Shown: positions 1 through 10,416 of the stretch, one piece after another
Position numbering within the stretch: position 1 is the stretch's first letter
How the letters are laid out: each line of letters begins with the position of its first letter
Assembly: GCA_024516035.1 (NCBI GenBank)
Contig: CM044961.1
Coordinates: forward strand, 31,357,051-31,421,050
From: Bactericera cockerelli
Taxonomy: Eukaryota > Arthropoda > Insecta > Hemiptera > Triozidae
Length of the DNA stretch: 64,000 nt
Direction of reading: 5' to 3'
Notes under the pieces: generated by a model
Told to the model about the DNA's origin: nothing
Database searches by the model: none
The model's input: only the letters and a program-made list of their open reading frames with translations
Translations under genes and position numbers: made by a program

Positions 1-119
1 ATTGTAATTTATTTGCATTAATAATAAGTAACATATTATATTTAATGCAACTACCCACACTAAGGGGATACAATCCTTGTGGGGTAGTTTCATTTCTTGA
101 AATAGTTTTTTTATCTAAT

Positions 120-172
120 AGTAATAATACCCCGCCTTATTTAGACTGCCCGATTAGGACTTTTAAGTCCTA
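120..172 (-). repeat. Retroposon tail fragment, (ATT)n-tailed family J
   Basis: Reverse-complement copy of a short segment seen again near 22700-22760, 46305-46380, 55195-55240 and 59860-59905. Each copy reads like 'gggcagt..aaataaggcgata' followed by repeated att. I infer the 3' end of a SINE or other retroposon. The rest of 1-297 holds nothing else I can name. Confidence 0.5.
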
Positions 173-297
173 TTATTCAAGCAGTAAACCCAGGACGTAT
201 TATTATGTAGTAAAAATCCCGAAAGGGAGGATAGCGTCTGGATTCACAGAGTGGCGCCTTTACCACTGAGCTGCCGGGACATTTGTTCTAAAATTGA

Positions 298-470
298 ACG
301 TACGATTGGCTCAGTGATTAGGCACTCGCTTGCCATGCAGAAGGTCTCGTGTTCGATCCCCCAAAAAAATTGTATTCTACATTAGATTACAGTATTGTTT
401 GTAAGGGATACCTTCCGGTGCGCTCGTGTTGAACAAACACAAACAAATGTACACTGTATAAGTGTAGATA
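298..470 (+). repeat. tRNA-Gly-like SINE, family B (copy B1)
   Basis: The first ~60 bases resemble a tRNA: an A-box-like 'tggctcagtgattagg', a GCC anticodon-like loop within 'cttgccatgc', and a B box 'gtgttcgatcc'. The following body, 'gtaagggataccttc.ggtg', recurs at 35640 and on the minus strand near 1850. The tRNA fold is degenerate, so this is a SINE head and not a functional tRNA gene. Confidence 0.65.
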
Positions 471-1003
471 CATACATAGGTAATAATAATAACAATTCCA
501 TCAATAATAAAAATAGAGATAATAGGATTAATTACCTACCTACTACACCGAGGAATGTGGAAGTAGTATATTTTTATTATTATTAAGTAGGTACTCAAAT
601 AGTCATCTACTCATCACGAATAAGATTTCTATCTGTCGTGTAAGGCAATTACTGAAGCGTTATAAGGTAACTTATTTTATATTATATCTAATGATATTGG
701 GCCTATCAGTAGTATTATTATTACAGTCCGGATTATAATCTGTTTCAACTTTCTCAATGTATTCTTTCTATTTTGTTTCAATATTCAATAAATTGATTTA
801 TTTATGGTTTCAACCTCCTAATATGAGTTCTTCTGGAATGGGAGTTCGAAAGGGTACTAGCAACAAACTTTGCAAAATTGAACGAAAATAACCCAGAGAT
901 ATCAAATTTGGACGAAATTGGCAACTATGAATGTGAAATTGATATCATACCAGGTTCGTCTCGAAATGATCAAAATATTTATCAAATGAACACAACCAAC
1001 TAA
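471..1003. other. AT-rich, no gene seen
   Basis: Contains a short (aat)n stretch near 480-520. No coding signal, RNA gene or complete repeat was recognised. Confidence 0.5.
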
Positions 1004-1230
1004 TAAAAAATACACTGCCAATAATTATGGACACAATACTTCCTCGTGAATGGTCCACAAGTGAACTTGGTAATTCATTTATTTTTTCCATTGAATTTAA
1101 ATTTATTTTTTTTTCATCGAACACACTAACTATTAAAAAAATAACTGCCAATTATGTACACAATACTTCCCATTAATGGTTCACAAGTATAAACTTGGCA
1201 ATATTTTGAGATTTTTCACTCATCACTCTG
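1004..1230 (+). repeat. Dispersed repeat K in two tandem partial copies
   Basis: A segment with 'cactgccaa.taattatgga', then 'acacaatacttcc' and 'tggt.cacaagt..aacttgg', occurs at about 1006-1076 and again at about 1141-1204, a spacing near 135 bases. A third copy, split by a retroposon, lies at 35940-36240. It is a dispersed repeat of unknown class. Confidence 0.5.
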
Positions 1231-1666
1231 CGCGTTGCAAGGCACGCACATGACGGACCAACAGACAGATACAAAAGAAACAGAAATTTTTTAGAGAACA
1301 ATTTTTTTTTTTTTAAAGAAAATAATGGAGGTACCTACATTCTGCTCATTTTTTGTAATCTTGAAATTTTCGGCCGCAATGTACCAGGTTTGACTCCATC
1401 ACATACTCGGATATTAGGAAGTAATTCTGCGGTTCTGTTTGAACTTCTAAATCATCAGCGGTGGGTGGTAAGATGGCAAATTCAAAATATCTATGCCTCA
1501 GATCCGCCCCTGATCGAAGGAGCTGAAACTTTTGAAATGAAGTCAAAGGCAATCAGGATGCCGCACCAGTGACATACTAATTCCATAAGAGTATAGGCTG
1601 TTCTATGAGTTGTGTGAAACTGATATTAAATTAATTTATAGCACCGTGTTTCAGATTTTTTTATTA
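1231..1666. other. No gene seen
   Basis: Mixed AT-rich sequence with short overlapping open frames on both strands at 1346-1572. None shows a recognisable domain and no repeat copy was found elsewhere in the window. Confidence 0.4.
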
Positions 1667-1667
1667 A

Positions 1668-1885
1668 AAATATAAGTGTTTCACTTTTTTTTTCGCAGCC
1701 ATGAAATATGAAATAGGAGCTACTGTAGACGCTTGTGGTCTGTGTTGTAGCCTGCCCATTCCGTAGTATGCCTCCCCTTTGATGGGCGAGAAGTGACACA
1801 ATACTTTGTGTATACTGGTGCTAGTGACACAATACTGGTGCTGGGGCAACACGAGCGCACCGGCAAACAAGGGTAACCAAATTTT
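1668..1885 (-). repeat. SINE family B body (copy B2)
   Basis: Reverse-strand copy of the family B body. The plus strand reads 'cgcagccatgaaatatgaaa', then 'gacgcttgtggtctgtgttg', 'agtatgcctcc', 'gatgggcgagaagtgacac' and 'aacacgagcgcaccgg'. The same order is seen at 9405-9580, 34600-34735 and, on the plus strand, 35640-35830. The tRNA-like head is missing; the 38-bp minisatellite starts where it should be. Confidence 0.6.
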
Positions 1886-2149
1886 GGCTGAGGGACTATA
1901 AACACTGAGTAGACCAGCAGTCTGGCTGGGGGACTATAAAGAATGAGTAGACCAGCAGTCTGGCCGGGGGACTATAAAGAGTGAGTAGACCAGCAGTCTG
2001 GCTGGTGGACTAGAAACAGGGAGGAGACCAACAGTCTGGCTGGGGGACTATAAACAGTGAGTAGACCACAGCAGTCTGGCTGGTGGACTATAAACAGTGA
2101 GTAGACCAGCAGTCTGGCCGGGGGACTATAAATAGAGAGTAGACCAGCA
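1885..2149 (+). repeat. 38-bp minisatellite, 7 copies
   Basis: Seven imperfect head-to-tail copies of 'tggctgggggactataaaca' followed by 'gtgagtagaccagcagtc'. Most units are exactly 38 bases; one has a two-base insertion. The final unit runs into 'gcattggcttag', the start of the inverted repeat at 2150. Confidence 0.9.
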
Positions 2150-2290
2150 TTGGCTTAGTTCTGGGGGCCCTTTTCAATTATTAGCCTCCTTGTAAAGACA
2201 GTGGTAGAAATGCTGAGTCATTCCTCCACTGTCTGGCTACCATCGGCATCGTTCACGATGACGCCACCCTATGATGATTATATTGCTATA
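2150..2290 (+). repeat. Inverted repeat, left arm (pairs with 3091-3235)
   Basis: This segment returns in reverse complement at 3091-3235 with several mismatches. Matching blocks are 'attggcttagttctggggg', 'aattattagcctccttgtaa', 'tgctgagtcattcct' and 'gccaccctatgatgat'. The arms enclose about 800 bases that include a retroposon tail (2770-2940). It could be a transposon with long terminal inverted repeats or two opposed copies of one repeat. Confidence 0.7.
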
Positions 2291-2769
2291 CATTGTATAA
2301 AAAAATTCATTTGTCTCGTCGACTTAGGTTAGATATGACCTCTACAGTTGTTGTCAAGGTGAGAGTTAAGGGCTAAATTAACTAATCCACTAAGAATAAC
2401 TAATCCTGTTTCATATTTCGGTCCTACATCACACCAAAAGGGGTGGAAAGGTTCTAGCAAAGATCCCGTCTCTAATGAAAGAGTAACAAAACACAAAATA
2501 GGACCTTCCTTTCTACAGGACAAGGAGAGTGAAAGGACTCATGTCTTTCTGAAACACCCTGTCTCTATAGGTTCATCCAATACACAGCCAGAACTAATTT
2601 CAGTTCCTGAATTAATGGATTGTCGAAATATCTCATCCCTCCAATAATAACGAGCTGACATAATTATACTGGGTTTACAAGAATCTCTTTCGAAATATAT
2701 AGAGGTTATAAAAATGTAGGTATTACACTTGAACCTGGATATTATATTAGAAGTAAGAACTCAAGGGTT

Positions 2770-2940
2770 GGGTTTAAGAGATTGCCAAATGCAATAACCC
2801 GGCCCTTTAGTTAGCACATATATTATGCATATTTTTTTATTTTTTATTTTTTTTTTCTTCTATTATATTGTACTTTAATTTGTAATGAATTGTGTTGTAT
2901 ATAATATGTCCTACTAATAAAGTGTAAATAAATAAATAAA
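2770..2940 (+). repeat. Retroposon 3' tail, family G (copy G1)
   Basis: Reads 'agattgcca..gcaataaccc.gccctttagttag.acata', then T-rich sequence, then 'ctaataaagtgtaaataaa', which contains an AATAAA polyadenylation signal. Similar copies are at 6600-6782, 13377-13532, 35976-36145 (minus), 46060-46420 (minus, split) and 50405-50572 (minus). This looks like the 3' end of a LINE or SINE family whose 5' part is absent here. Confidence 0.65.
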
Positions 2941-3090
2941 GGAACAGCGTAAAAAATCTAGTTACTATAAAGGGGTTCACCATTGTAAAATTATACTATA
3001 AATAAATAAAGTTATTATTAATTATTATAAAGAGGTTTCTAATATTCTAAAATGTAGTCAGTTCTCTATTACACATAATTATCATCATCA

Positions 3091-3235
3091 TCATCATAGG
3101 GTGGCGCCATTGTGAACGATGGTAGCGAGACAGTCGAGGAATGACTCAGCACTTCTATCAATGTCTTTACAAGGAGGCTAATAATTGACAATTGCCCCAG
3201 AACCAAGCCAATGCTGGCCTAACCCCTGTTATACT
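3091..3235 (-). repeat. Inverted repeat, right arm (pairs with 2150-2290)
   Basis: Reverse complement of the left arm; recognisable blocks are 'atcatagggtggcg', 'ggaatgactcagca', 'ttacaaggaggctaataatt' and 'agaaccaagccaatgctgg'. It is preceded by a short (atc)n run and followed by 'cccccagccagactcttctt', which leads into repeat M. Confidence 0.7.
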
Positions 3236-3254
3236 CCCCCAGCCAGACTCTTCT

Positions 3255-3470
3255 TTTACTCTGTCTTATCCCGCTTGAGCAGGGTCGACGTTGTTCAACC
3301 TCATGGTTGAGGTTGTTTTATTGGTTCTGGCACATTTTTTACGGCTGGATGCCCTTCCTAACGAAAACGATTCTATTTTGATTTGACGTCCTGGATTATG
3401 ACGGGGGTTTTACCCTCCATTCGCTGGTAATCGTACCAGCTACCCACATTAACCCCACCCAGCCTGGGTA
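3255..3470 (+). repeat. Dispersed repeat M with a core that may be shared across animals
   Basis: Contains 'tcttatcccgcttgagcagg', 'gttgaggttgttttattgg', 'acggctggatgcccttccta', then 'atgacgggggttttaccctc' and 'ctacccacattaacc'. The last part recurs at 13085-13165 and 59325-59410. From memory, a core close to 'ggatgcccttcctgacgc' is common in repeats of fish and other animals. Class not determined. Confidence 0.55.
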
Positions 3471-3713
3471 TTACACATAAAAAGTTTTTTAAAAAAGTTA
3501 TCATAATTGTGGTTGACAGCCTCACTCTGACCCTAAAAAAACCAAGCAGTTCAAATCGGCTTTTGATTAACGTTAATGAGAGTACTATCAATGGATAGCT
3601 TCTCTTTCAAGTCATTGCCTACATCACATTTACCCATTACAATTGTTTATCTTTAAGTTTAAATTGTAGATTGTAAATTAAATTAAAGTGGAGAAAAAAA
3701 AAATCATTTTTGT

Positions 3714-3840
3714 GGTAATCACTTTCGTGATATCACAACTACTCAAACTCGCTTTACTAAATCTACGTTGAACCCTTGACTTGATCCACCGACCTCCAGG
3801 TTACAAGTCCCCCGCCTTATCGAACAAGCTACTGAGGTCG
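3714..3840 (-). repeat. tRNA-derived SINE, family A (copy A1)
   Basis: Read on the minus strand it has the family A order: 'gacctcagtagcttg', 'gcg..ggacttgtaacctgg', a B-box-like 'ggatcaagtc', 'cgtagatttagtaaagcgag' and 'gtagttgtgatatcacgaaa'. Complete copies are about 145-150 bases; about a dozen whole or partial copies lie in the window. Confidence 0.7.
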
Positions 3841-4581
3841 TGAACAGGTTATTACACGTGAACAGGTGACTATTACACATGAACAAACAAATCGCCATCA
3901 CGCCACGATCAATATACAGGACCACACCAATGCTACAGGAGTTTTCCCTTTTCTAAAAGTTCCAAATTGGTAAGGATTTTAAAAGCATGCATTCTATTTT
4001 AATGCAAAGTGAAATATTTTCAATTCAATGCAATACATACAGGGAATGAGATTAAAGATTACATCGTTCCTTTCTACATATTATAAATACTGTATACGGC
4101 AATACGATAAAAGATTTGTTTATATAACATGTAGGTATAATCTCCATTAAAATACACGGAGGTTTATATTTTTTAATCTGATGTGCTTTCATTATTTTTT
4201 TTTTTCTTTTCGACAAAATACCTACAATATTTCGTAAGCTTTAATGAATATCTCTGATCCATCATCTAGAAATAGCTCCGCTAACGTAAATCTCACAGCT
4301 TGAAATCAGAAATTTCTACGTCAATTCTACATCATCACGAAAGAGAACCATATTATTTTAATGAAATTTAGTTTAAAAAAAAGATGGATTTTTCATTTGA
4401 GAGTACGGTAGCTTGGGGTTAATGGAACGTTAATGACCAAGTTACAGGCCCCCACCTGGTGGATTTTTTTGTGTTCCACAAAATCTTACTAATAGATTGT
4501 AAATGAAAAGTGTTCGAAATACAAGAAGGTTTTGAGTGTACAGTTTTGGCACAATAATGTTCGATTTTAATTGAAAGTTCA
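3841..4581. other. No gene seen
   Basis: Begins with three short repeats of 'tattacac.tgaacaggt' at 3841-3890. The remainder is AT-rich without recognisable coding or repeat content. Confidence 0.4.
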
Positions 4582-4800
4582 TTGTAGTCAGCGTGGCCAA
4601 GAGAGAAGCACACTAGGATTGCACGTACAGTGACCTGAGTTCGAATTCCAGCGGATTCCCAGCTGGGAATCCGCTGGGATTCGAACTCAGCTGTCCATAA
4701 TTAAATCAGCTGTTCGAATCCCAGCGGATTCGAACAGCTCATGTAATTATGGACAGCGGCCACTAGCATAATTATGGGGGAAAAATAAGATATTAGGATA
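4582..4800 (+). repeat. Degenerate SINE family C head rearranged into palindromes (copy C1)
   Basis: Starts like the family C head ('gtcagcgtggccaagag', 'gtgacctgagttcgaa'). The B-box part then repeats in inverted orientation several times (see 4635-4757). It ends 'ggggaaaaataagatatta', like the end of the copy at 7100. It appears to be a SINE scrambled by local inverted duplications. Confidence 0.5.
4635..4757. repeat. Nested palindromes able to form cruciforms
   Basis: 4635-4690 is a 56-base palindrome with 28-base arms, no spacer and one mismatched pair, centred on AGCT. 4708-4721 pairs with 4726-4739 (14-base arms, 4-base loop). 4690-4703 pairs exactly with 4744-4757 (14-base arms) around the second hairpin. 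All three were checked base by base. Confidence 0.92.
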
Positions 4801-5569
4801 TTCAAGGAATAGGAAGAAGTCTTCTAATTCGGTGCAACCCACTGAATTTGTGTTGTTACATTTATGCAAAACAGTTTATTTGAAACACAAACGATGCTGC
4901 ATAACTATTGGCAGGTTCCTAAAACACAGCATAATCATCAATACTATTGTACAATGTTTTTTTAAACAATTTTTTACAATTATTTTCTTCTTCTTTAGTG
5001 AAATATAATTATGTATAAATGTGCTTCATAAAGAAACACATTTTTTTTTATCTACACTGTCTCAACGGTAACAATAATTATTGCTTTCTAACTTACAATC
5101 TCATTTGAATACCAATCCAAATCTATCCTTGACAGATTTACGGATATACATTTTATTCCAATGTAAACATAACCTCCAAACTACACTGCTTTCCTTCCGC
5201 CAAAGGAACTTCTCAAACAGCCTTCATGAATACAGAAGACGTTTTCAAGGTCCCTTTGGGGCTCTGATGCTTTGACCCCATTTCGTCCTACTGACAAAAA
5301 CGTCAATACTTAAAATTAGAAATATTACAATACCTCCCTGGAGAATCCATATTTTCCTCTTTTTTTCCCCGCAATTTTATTTTATCTCTTTTTTCACTTT
5401 CTTCTCCCTTACTTTGTTGATCTCTATTTTTTTACGATAAAAATTCTGAAAAGAAATTAGCCTGTAATGAGACTGGTGCTGTGCGTAATCAGCTGAATTA
5501 GCCGCCGAAATGTGTATTCAACGGGAGGCCATCACCTGCTGGGTAAATTGGAACGGGTAGGGAGAGTCG
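4801..5569. other. No gene seen
   Basis: AT-rich sequence with an open frame of 64 codons at 5081-5275 that matches nothing I recognise. No repeat copies found. Confidence 0.4.
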
Positions 5570-5795
5570 GAATAGCGATTGCTGGAATAATGGGATTGCA
5601 GTGGGAATAGCGATTGTTTTTTTTTATTTTATTTTTTATTTTAATTCCATGTATTTATATTTTTTTTTTTTTTTTTTTTTTGCTTTTATTTTGTACTTAT
5701 ACTTTTAATTTGTAATTTGTTATCTTGTTATATGTTTATATAGGGCTTGGCCCGTAAATATACACCTGTTCAACAGGTATTATTATTACAAATAA
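5570..5795 (+). repeat. Retroposon 3' tail, family H
   Basis: After a T-run (5660-5682) comes 'ggcttggcccgtaaatatac', then 'acctgttcaacaggtatta'. A related copy at 34890-35060 reads 'taagctcgtgaatttacacc', then 'cgtcctgcgaacatttatta'. Both end in att-rich DNA. Likely the 3' end of a retroposon; its 5' end is not identified. Confidence 0.45.
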
Positions 5796-6599
5796 ACATC
5801 ATCAACAAATAATGAGGGTATACCCATCTTCAAAAGATACAAATCTTGTGCTGAAGATGGGGGGGGGGGTGGGGTGAATGGGACCGGAGAGGGAGAGTTG
5901 GGATTTGTCAGGGTTGCATGATGTCATTTGTCTTATCGTTGATGGCAGAGATTGCTTCAGGCAATAATCGCGCCATTTGTCAAAATTATTCTTTTCAACA
6001 AAGTATTAGTATTGTCTTTAAAAAACGTGACAATGTTATTCATAATTTTACTTCCGAGAAATTTCTAATATTAGAAATCGGAAGTATTTCTCATTCCTTG
6101 ATATTTATAATTGATAAAATTACATAATTCCTAATATACTGTCCTTGTTCATAAAACTTCTATATCACGCCATGAATTTTAAATATGAATTCAATATTTT
6201 TTCTTCTATTATTTCTCCTGATAATATTACTACTGATAAATTTCTAATATTAAAATCGCAAGTATTCTGTTCGTCCTGTGTGGGGTCTGAACTCAACCTC
6301 TAGGTAACAAAAAAGGTCGAAAGTCCACTGGAGGTTGTCTCTGACTAGCTACGGAAAATTCTCCTCCATCATTCTCTATAGCTTCCGCCAACCAATGAAC
6401 CAATCACATCACAGAACGTACTGGCACGCGGCCAAAAAGGAAAATTTTCCCCGCAGTTTCCTCTTAGTTTTCTAACAGTCAGCCAACCAGAGCTGTCGAC
6501 AGCGATCCTTCCCACATTAGGTATATCTTTTTACTGTATCTTCCCTGTTTAGTACTGATAGCAATGAGATAATGAGGAAGAAAACGTGAAAAAAGAAAA
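5796..6599. other. No gene seen; CCAAT-rich patch
   Basis: 5861-5872 is a G run. 6240-6460 is less AT-rich and includes two or three CCAAT-like motifs near 6390-6405. No open frame or downstream gene supports a promoter call. Confidence 0.35.
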
Positions 6600-6782
6600 G
6601 GAATAAGTGGCAGAGACTGCCTAAGGCATTAACTTCGCCCCGGATTACAAAACAATTGAATTTAAAAATTAATATTGATCTTTCTTTTAATTTAGAATAT
6701 ACTTCTAAGTTTTTTTTATTGTTAATAATTTTTTGTGAATGATTGTTTAAAAATAAAAAATAAAGTGTAAATAAATAAATAA
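6600..6782 (+). repeat. Retroposon 3' tail, family G (copy G2)
   Basis: Reads 'ggcagagactgcctaaggca', 'ttaacttcgccccgg', AT-rich DNA, then 'aaataaagtgtaaataaata'. It differs from G1 in the middle but keeps both ends. Confidence 0.55.
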
Positions 6783-7009
6783 GGAATTATAGAAAAGGGA
6801 CAAGGGAAAAGAGGAATAAGGATGAGGTGGGGTAGGGGGTGAGGAAGAGAATAAAAGAAGGAAAAAAAAGGAGAAGAATAAGGATAAAGAATAAGGAGAA
6901 GGGGGGATGGGTGAAAGAGAAAAAGAAAAAAAAGGGGTAGATATAATAATAATAAAAAGAATATAACAACACTCTTTGGTGGATGGTGGATTCTTCCAAC
7001 CCTTTGGGT

Positions 7010-7170
7010 GGAAGAATCTGTGCATGGATATTCGGGGTCCATTCATACCTTGGGAGGAAATATGAGCAGCTGCCATATGAAAAGCGACCAGTGGCGGAAC
7101 AATAGAAAAAAATAAGATATTATGATACTATAAATACGGAAAAGTAATAAAATTCTACGCTACCCACTAA
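7010..7170 (+). repeat. SINE family C body fragment (copy C2)
   Basis: Reads 'atattcggggtccattcata', 'gggaggaaatatgagcagct', 'aaaagcgaccagtggcggaa' and 'aaaataagatatta'. These are the body blocks of family C seen at 55340-55484 and, reversed, at 59640-59760. The tRNA-like head is missing. Confidence 0.55.
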
Positions 7171-7649
7171 ATTAATGTTATAAATAATACCACAAAGAAA
7201 CACTTTTATTTGTTGTTATTCATTTATTTATTATTATTAAGTCTTAGCTCTATTTCTACTCTCACTTTTTTTTCTCTCTCTCTCTCTCTCTCTTTCCCTA
7301 TCTATTCCTTATAATATACATATATTGTACCTCTCTCCCTTTTTCTCTCTCTCTCTCCCATACCCTGTTCCAGAATGGGAATGTGTAATAATAAACCATC
7401 CCGAGAGGAATGTCAAATGGGAGGGGGGCGTCATAATTTGTCAATTTACATTCAGCAATTTGTCACATCATACGTTAGGATGAGAGAGGAAGAGAAAATG
7501 TAGAGAGAAGGAGGTGAAAAAAAAATTGGGGAAGATGAAAAGGGGGGAAGGAGAAGGAGGGGAGAGAGAGAGAGTGTAGGGATGATGAAAAAGGAGGGAA
7601 GGAGAATAGTCAGGTGTTGTGAGAGAGAGAGAGAGAGGTCAGGTGTGAG

Positions 7650-7697
<48 letters not shown>

Positions 7698-7975
7698 AGA
7701 AATAGAGAGGGTGAATAGTAAGGGAAGGACGGAGAGAATGAAGATAAAGAGGTAGGAGAATCAGTATGAGAAAAAGAGAGAGAAGTTGAATAGTACGGCA
7801 AGTATGTCATATGTTATGGGGGAGAGAGATATCAGTTCTGAGAACGATAGAGAGACAGGATGAGAAAGAGAGAGTGGATGAGAGAGAAAAAAAAAACAGA
7901 AAAAAATACATAAATAAGGAAAAGAAAGAGAGAGAGAAGGATAAGGAAGAGAGAGATAAAGACAGAGAGAGAGAT

Positions 7976-8022
<47 letters not shown>

Positions 8023-8535
8023 AAAAGAGAGAGAGAGGATCATAGGGAGAAGGAAGAAAATATAAAAGATTGAAAAGGAAAAGAAAGAGACGAAGAAGAA
8101 ATAGGATGAAAATTAAGAGAAGGAAAAGGAAAAGAGACAGAGAGATGGGAGGTAAAATAAAAGGAGGAAACTTTAAAGGAATTAATGGAAAAAGAGAGAC
8201 TGAGAGGAAAAATTACCGATAAATCGGAAGTGAAAGAAAGTTGGAGAAGCAATGAAGGGATAGGAAATACAAGGGAAAAGAATTGGGGGAGACAAAAAGT
8301 CGAGAGAATCTGGTATACTCGTAGTTAGGTTATGAGGAGGAAATATGGATACATAGGAAGAGGATGAAATTTAGGTGGGAGAAGTAATAATAGAGATAGG
8401 GGGAGATGAATACGGTAGACGAAAGAGGAAGAAGATAGGAAGGATGAGAGGAAGAAAGGAATGCGATAACGGAGGGATAAGATATGGGAGGTATGTGATA
8501 AGAGGGAGGAGGGTTAAAGTGCGGAAGAGAGGAGG

Positions 8536-8960
8536 TTGGTTGTGATAGTGCTGTGACTAGAAGGGGAAATGGATATGATATGGGAGGGATGTGAAGTGGA
8601 AGTGATGTGAGATAGGTATAAGATATGGGAGGTATGTGATAAAAGGGAGGAAGGGTGATATAAGGGAGAGAGGAGGGATGAAATATGGGAGGGGGTTGTG
8701 ATAGTGCTGTGACTAGAAGGGGAAATGGATATGATATGGGAGGGATGTGAAATGGAAGTGATGTGAGATAGGTATAAGATATGGGAGGTATGTGATAAAA
8801 GGGAGGAAGGGTGATATAAGGGAGAGAGGAGGGATGAAATATGGGAGGGGGGTGTGATATTGCTGTGACTAGAGAGAAAAAAGTATAAGATATGGGGGGG
8901 ATGTGTTATGGGTGTGATGAGAGGTGGGAAGGATGAAATATGGGAGGGATATAAAGGGTT
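8536..8960 (+). repeat. 156-bp tandem repeat, about 2.7 copies
   Basis: 'tgtgatagtgctgtgactag' occurs at about 8540 and 8696 and, with one change, near 8852, giving a 156-base period. Each unit also carries 'aggtataagatatgggaggt' and 'gagaggagggatgaaatatg'. The first two units are nearly identical. Confidence 0.85.
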
Positions 8961-9398
8961 TGGGATGAAAAATAAGCACATATGTGATAAATTTGTTTAC
9001 GCAGGGGAGGTAGATGTGTAGTGGTTAATTTTTTAATCCTATCAACTTTCAGTACTTGCACAGCGACATAATATTTTAGGTGGAGGTAAAAATGAGCAGG
9101 CATACATTTAATCAGTAGCGGGGAGCATATTTTGGTAGATTTTACCGTGTCGAAAATGAAATAAAGAAGAAAAAGTGTTAGATCGAGAGAGAGTCATTTT
9201 TTGAGAATGTGTGATAGAGATGGAAAGTGAAATTGAGAGAAGAGCGAAAGTAGAAATAAAGAAAAATGGTGAAATAACGTGTTGGAAAATCTAGGAGAGA
9301 GATAAAAAGAGATAGAAAGAAATTAAGGGGAGGGAGAGATGAGAAGGAGATGAGAATAAGAATAAATTGAAAATAAAGAAAATGAGATGTATTTTTTG

Positions 9399-9705
9399 AA
9401 CGAGTGTTTCATAGTCTTTTATATTTCGTAGCCATGATTGAGGAGCTATACTGTAGCCTTTTGTGGTCTGTGTTGTAGTATGCCGGTATGCCCATCTCGT
9501 GGTATGCCTCACCTCTGATGGGGCAGAAGCGACATAATACTTCCCATTTACATGCTGTGTCAACACGAGTGTTTTTTTTTTTGTTGTTTTTTTTAGGTTT
9601 TTTGTACAAATAACTGTAAGCAAATTTAGAATATTTTTTTTGTAGGCTTGGGGAATCAAACCGCGGATCTTCCGCATGACAGTGCCTAACCATTGAGCTT
9701 GGAGA
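9399..9705 (-). repeat. SINE family B, nearly complete (copy B3)
   Basis: On the minus strand the tRNA-like head lies at about 9645-9705 (plus strand: 'gaatcaaaccgcggatcttc', 'cattgagctt'). The body at 9405-9580 has 'gtggtctgtgttgtagtatg' and 'gggcagaagcgacataatac'. A T/A-rich insertion-like stretch lies between 9570 and 9645. Confidence 0.65.
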
Positions 9706-9740
9706 AAAAGTGTTGGAGACGACAGACACATAAATGAGAA

Positions 9741-10215
9741 AGAAAGTAGACTTTGTGTAGGAAAGTAAGAGAGAAAGCAGACTTTGTGTAGGAAAGTAAG
9801 AGAGAAAGTAGACTTTGTGTAGGAAAGTAAGAGAGAAAGTAGACTTTGTGTAGGAAAGTAAGAGAGAAAGTAGACTTTGTGTAGGAAAGTAAGAGAGAAA
9901 GTAGACTTTGTGTAGGAAAGTAAGAGAGAAAGCAGACTTTGTGTAGGAAAGTAAGAGAGAAACTAGACTTTGTGTAGGAAAGTAAGAGAGAAAATAGACT
10001 TTGTGTAGGAAAGTAAGAGAGAAAGTAGACTTTGTGTAGGAAAGTAAGAGAGAAAGTAGACTTTGTGTAGGAAAGTAAGAGAGAAAGTAGACTTTGTGTA
10101 GGAAAGTAAGAGAGAAAGTAGACTTTGTGTAGTAAACTAAAGAGAAAGTAGACTTTGTGTAGTAAACTAAGAGAGAAAGTAGACTTTTTGTAGTAAAGTA
10201 AGAGAGTCAGTAGAA
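9741..10215 (+). repeat. 31-bp minisatellite, about 15 copies
   Basis: Head-to-tail copies of 'tagactttgtgtaggaaagt' plus 'aagagagaaag', exactly 31 bases through most of the array (starts at 9747, 9778, 9809 and so on). The last three copies carry 'agtaaacta' or 'agtaaagta' variants. One and a half related copies lie at 10276-10340 after a break. Confidence 0.93.
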
Positions 10216-10382
10216 AGTAAGAGAGAAAAAGAGAGTTTGGAATCGAAGAGGAATAAAGAAAAGTAAATAACTTATCCTTTGTGTAGTAAAGAGAGAAAAT
10301 AGACTTTGTGTAGGAAAGTAAGAGAGAAAAAGAGAGAGTTTGAAAACGAAGAGGAAAAAAGAAAATTAAGAGATTGAAAGGG

Positions 10383-10416
10383 ACGGGGGGGGGGGGGAGA
10401 AGGAAGGGGGGGGGAT
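10383..10416 (+). other. G-run pair, possible G-quadruplex
   Basis: Two long G runs separated by 'agaaggaa' on the plus strand. Runs this long satisfy the usual G-quadruplex pattern. Assembly length of the runs may be unreliable. Confidence 0.5.

Larger units (their letters stand above)
7260..10380 (+). repeat. Polypurine-rich island with GA microsatellites
   Basis: After a short CT-rich lead (7265-7350), the plus strand is mostly A and G from about 7480 to 10380. It includes (ga)n runs at 7621-7690, 7920-8035 and elsewhere. Long open frames here on both strands translate only to Ser/Leu/Phe or Arg/Glu/Lys repeats and are not genes. It encloses the 156-bp repeat, a family B SINE and the 31-bp repeat listed separately. 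Confidence 0.85.

Noticed and set aside
6380..6410. CCAAT-box promoter
   Set aside because: There is no downstream gene, TATA element or initiator context, and short CCAAT words occur by chance.
8514..8981. 155-codon minus-strand frame with internal repeats
   Set aside because: The protein repeat merely reflects the 156-bp DNA tandem repeat, which keeps frame because 156 is a multiple of three.
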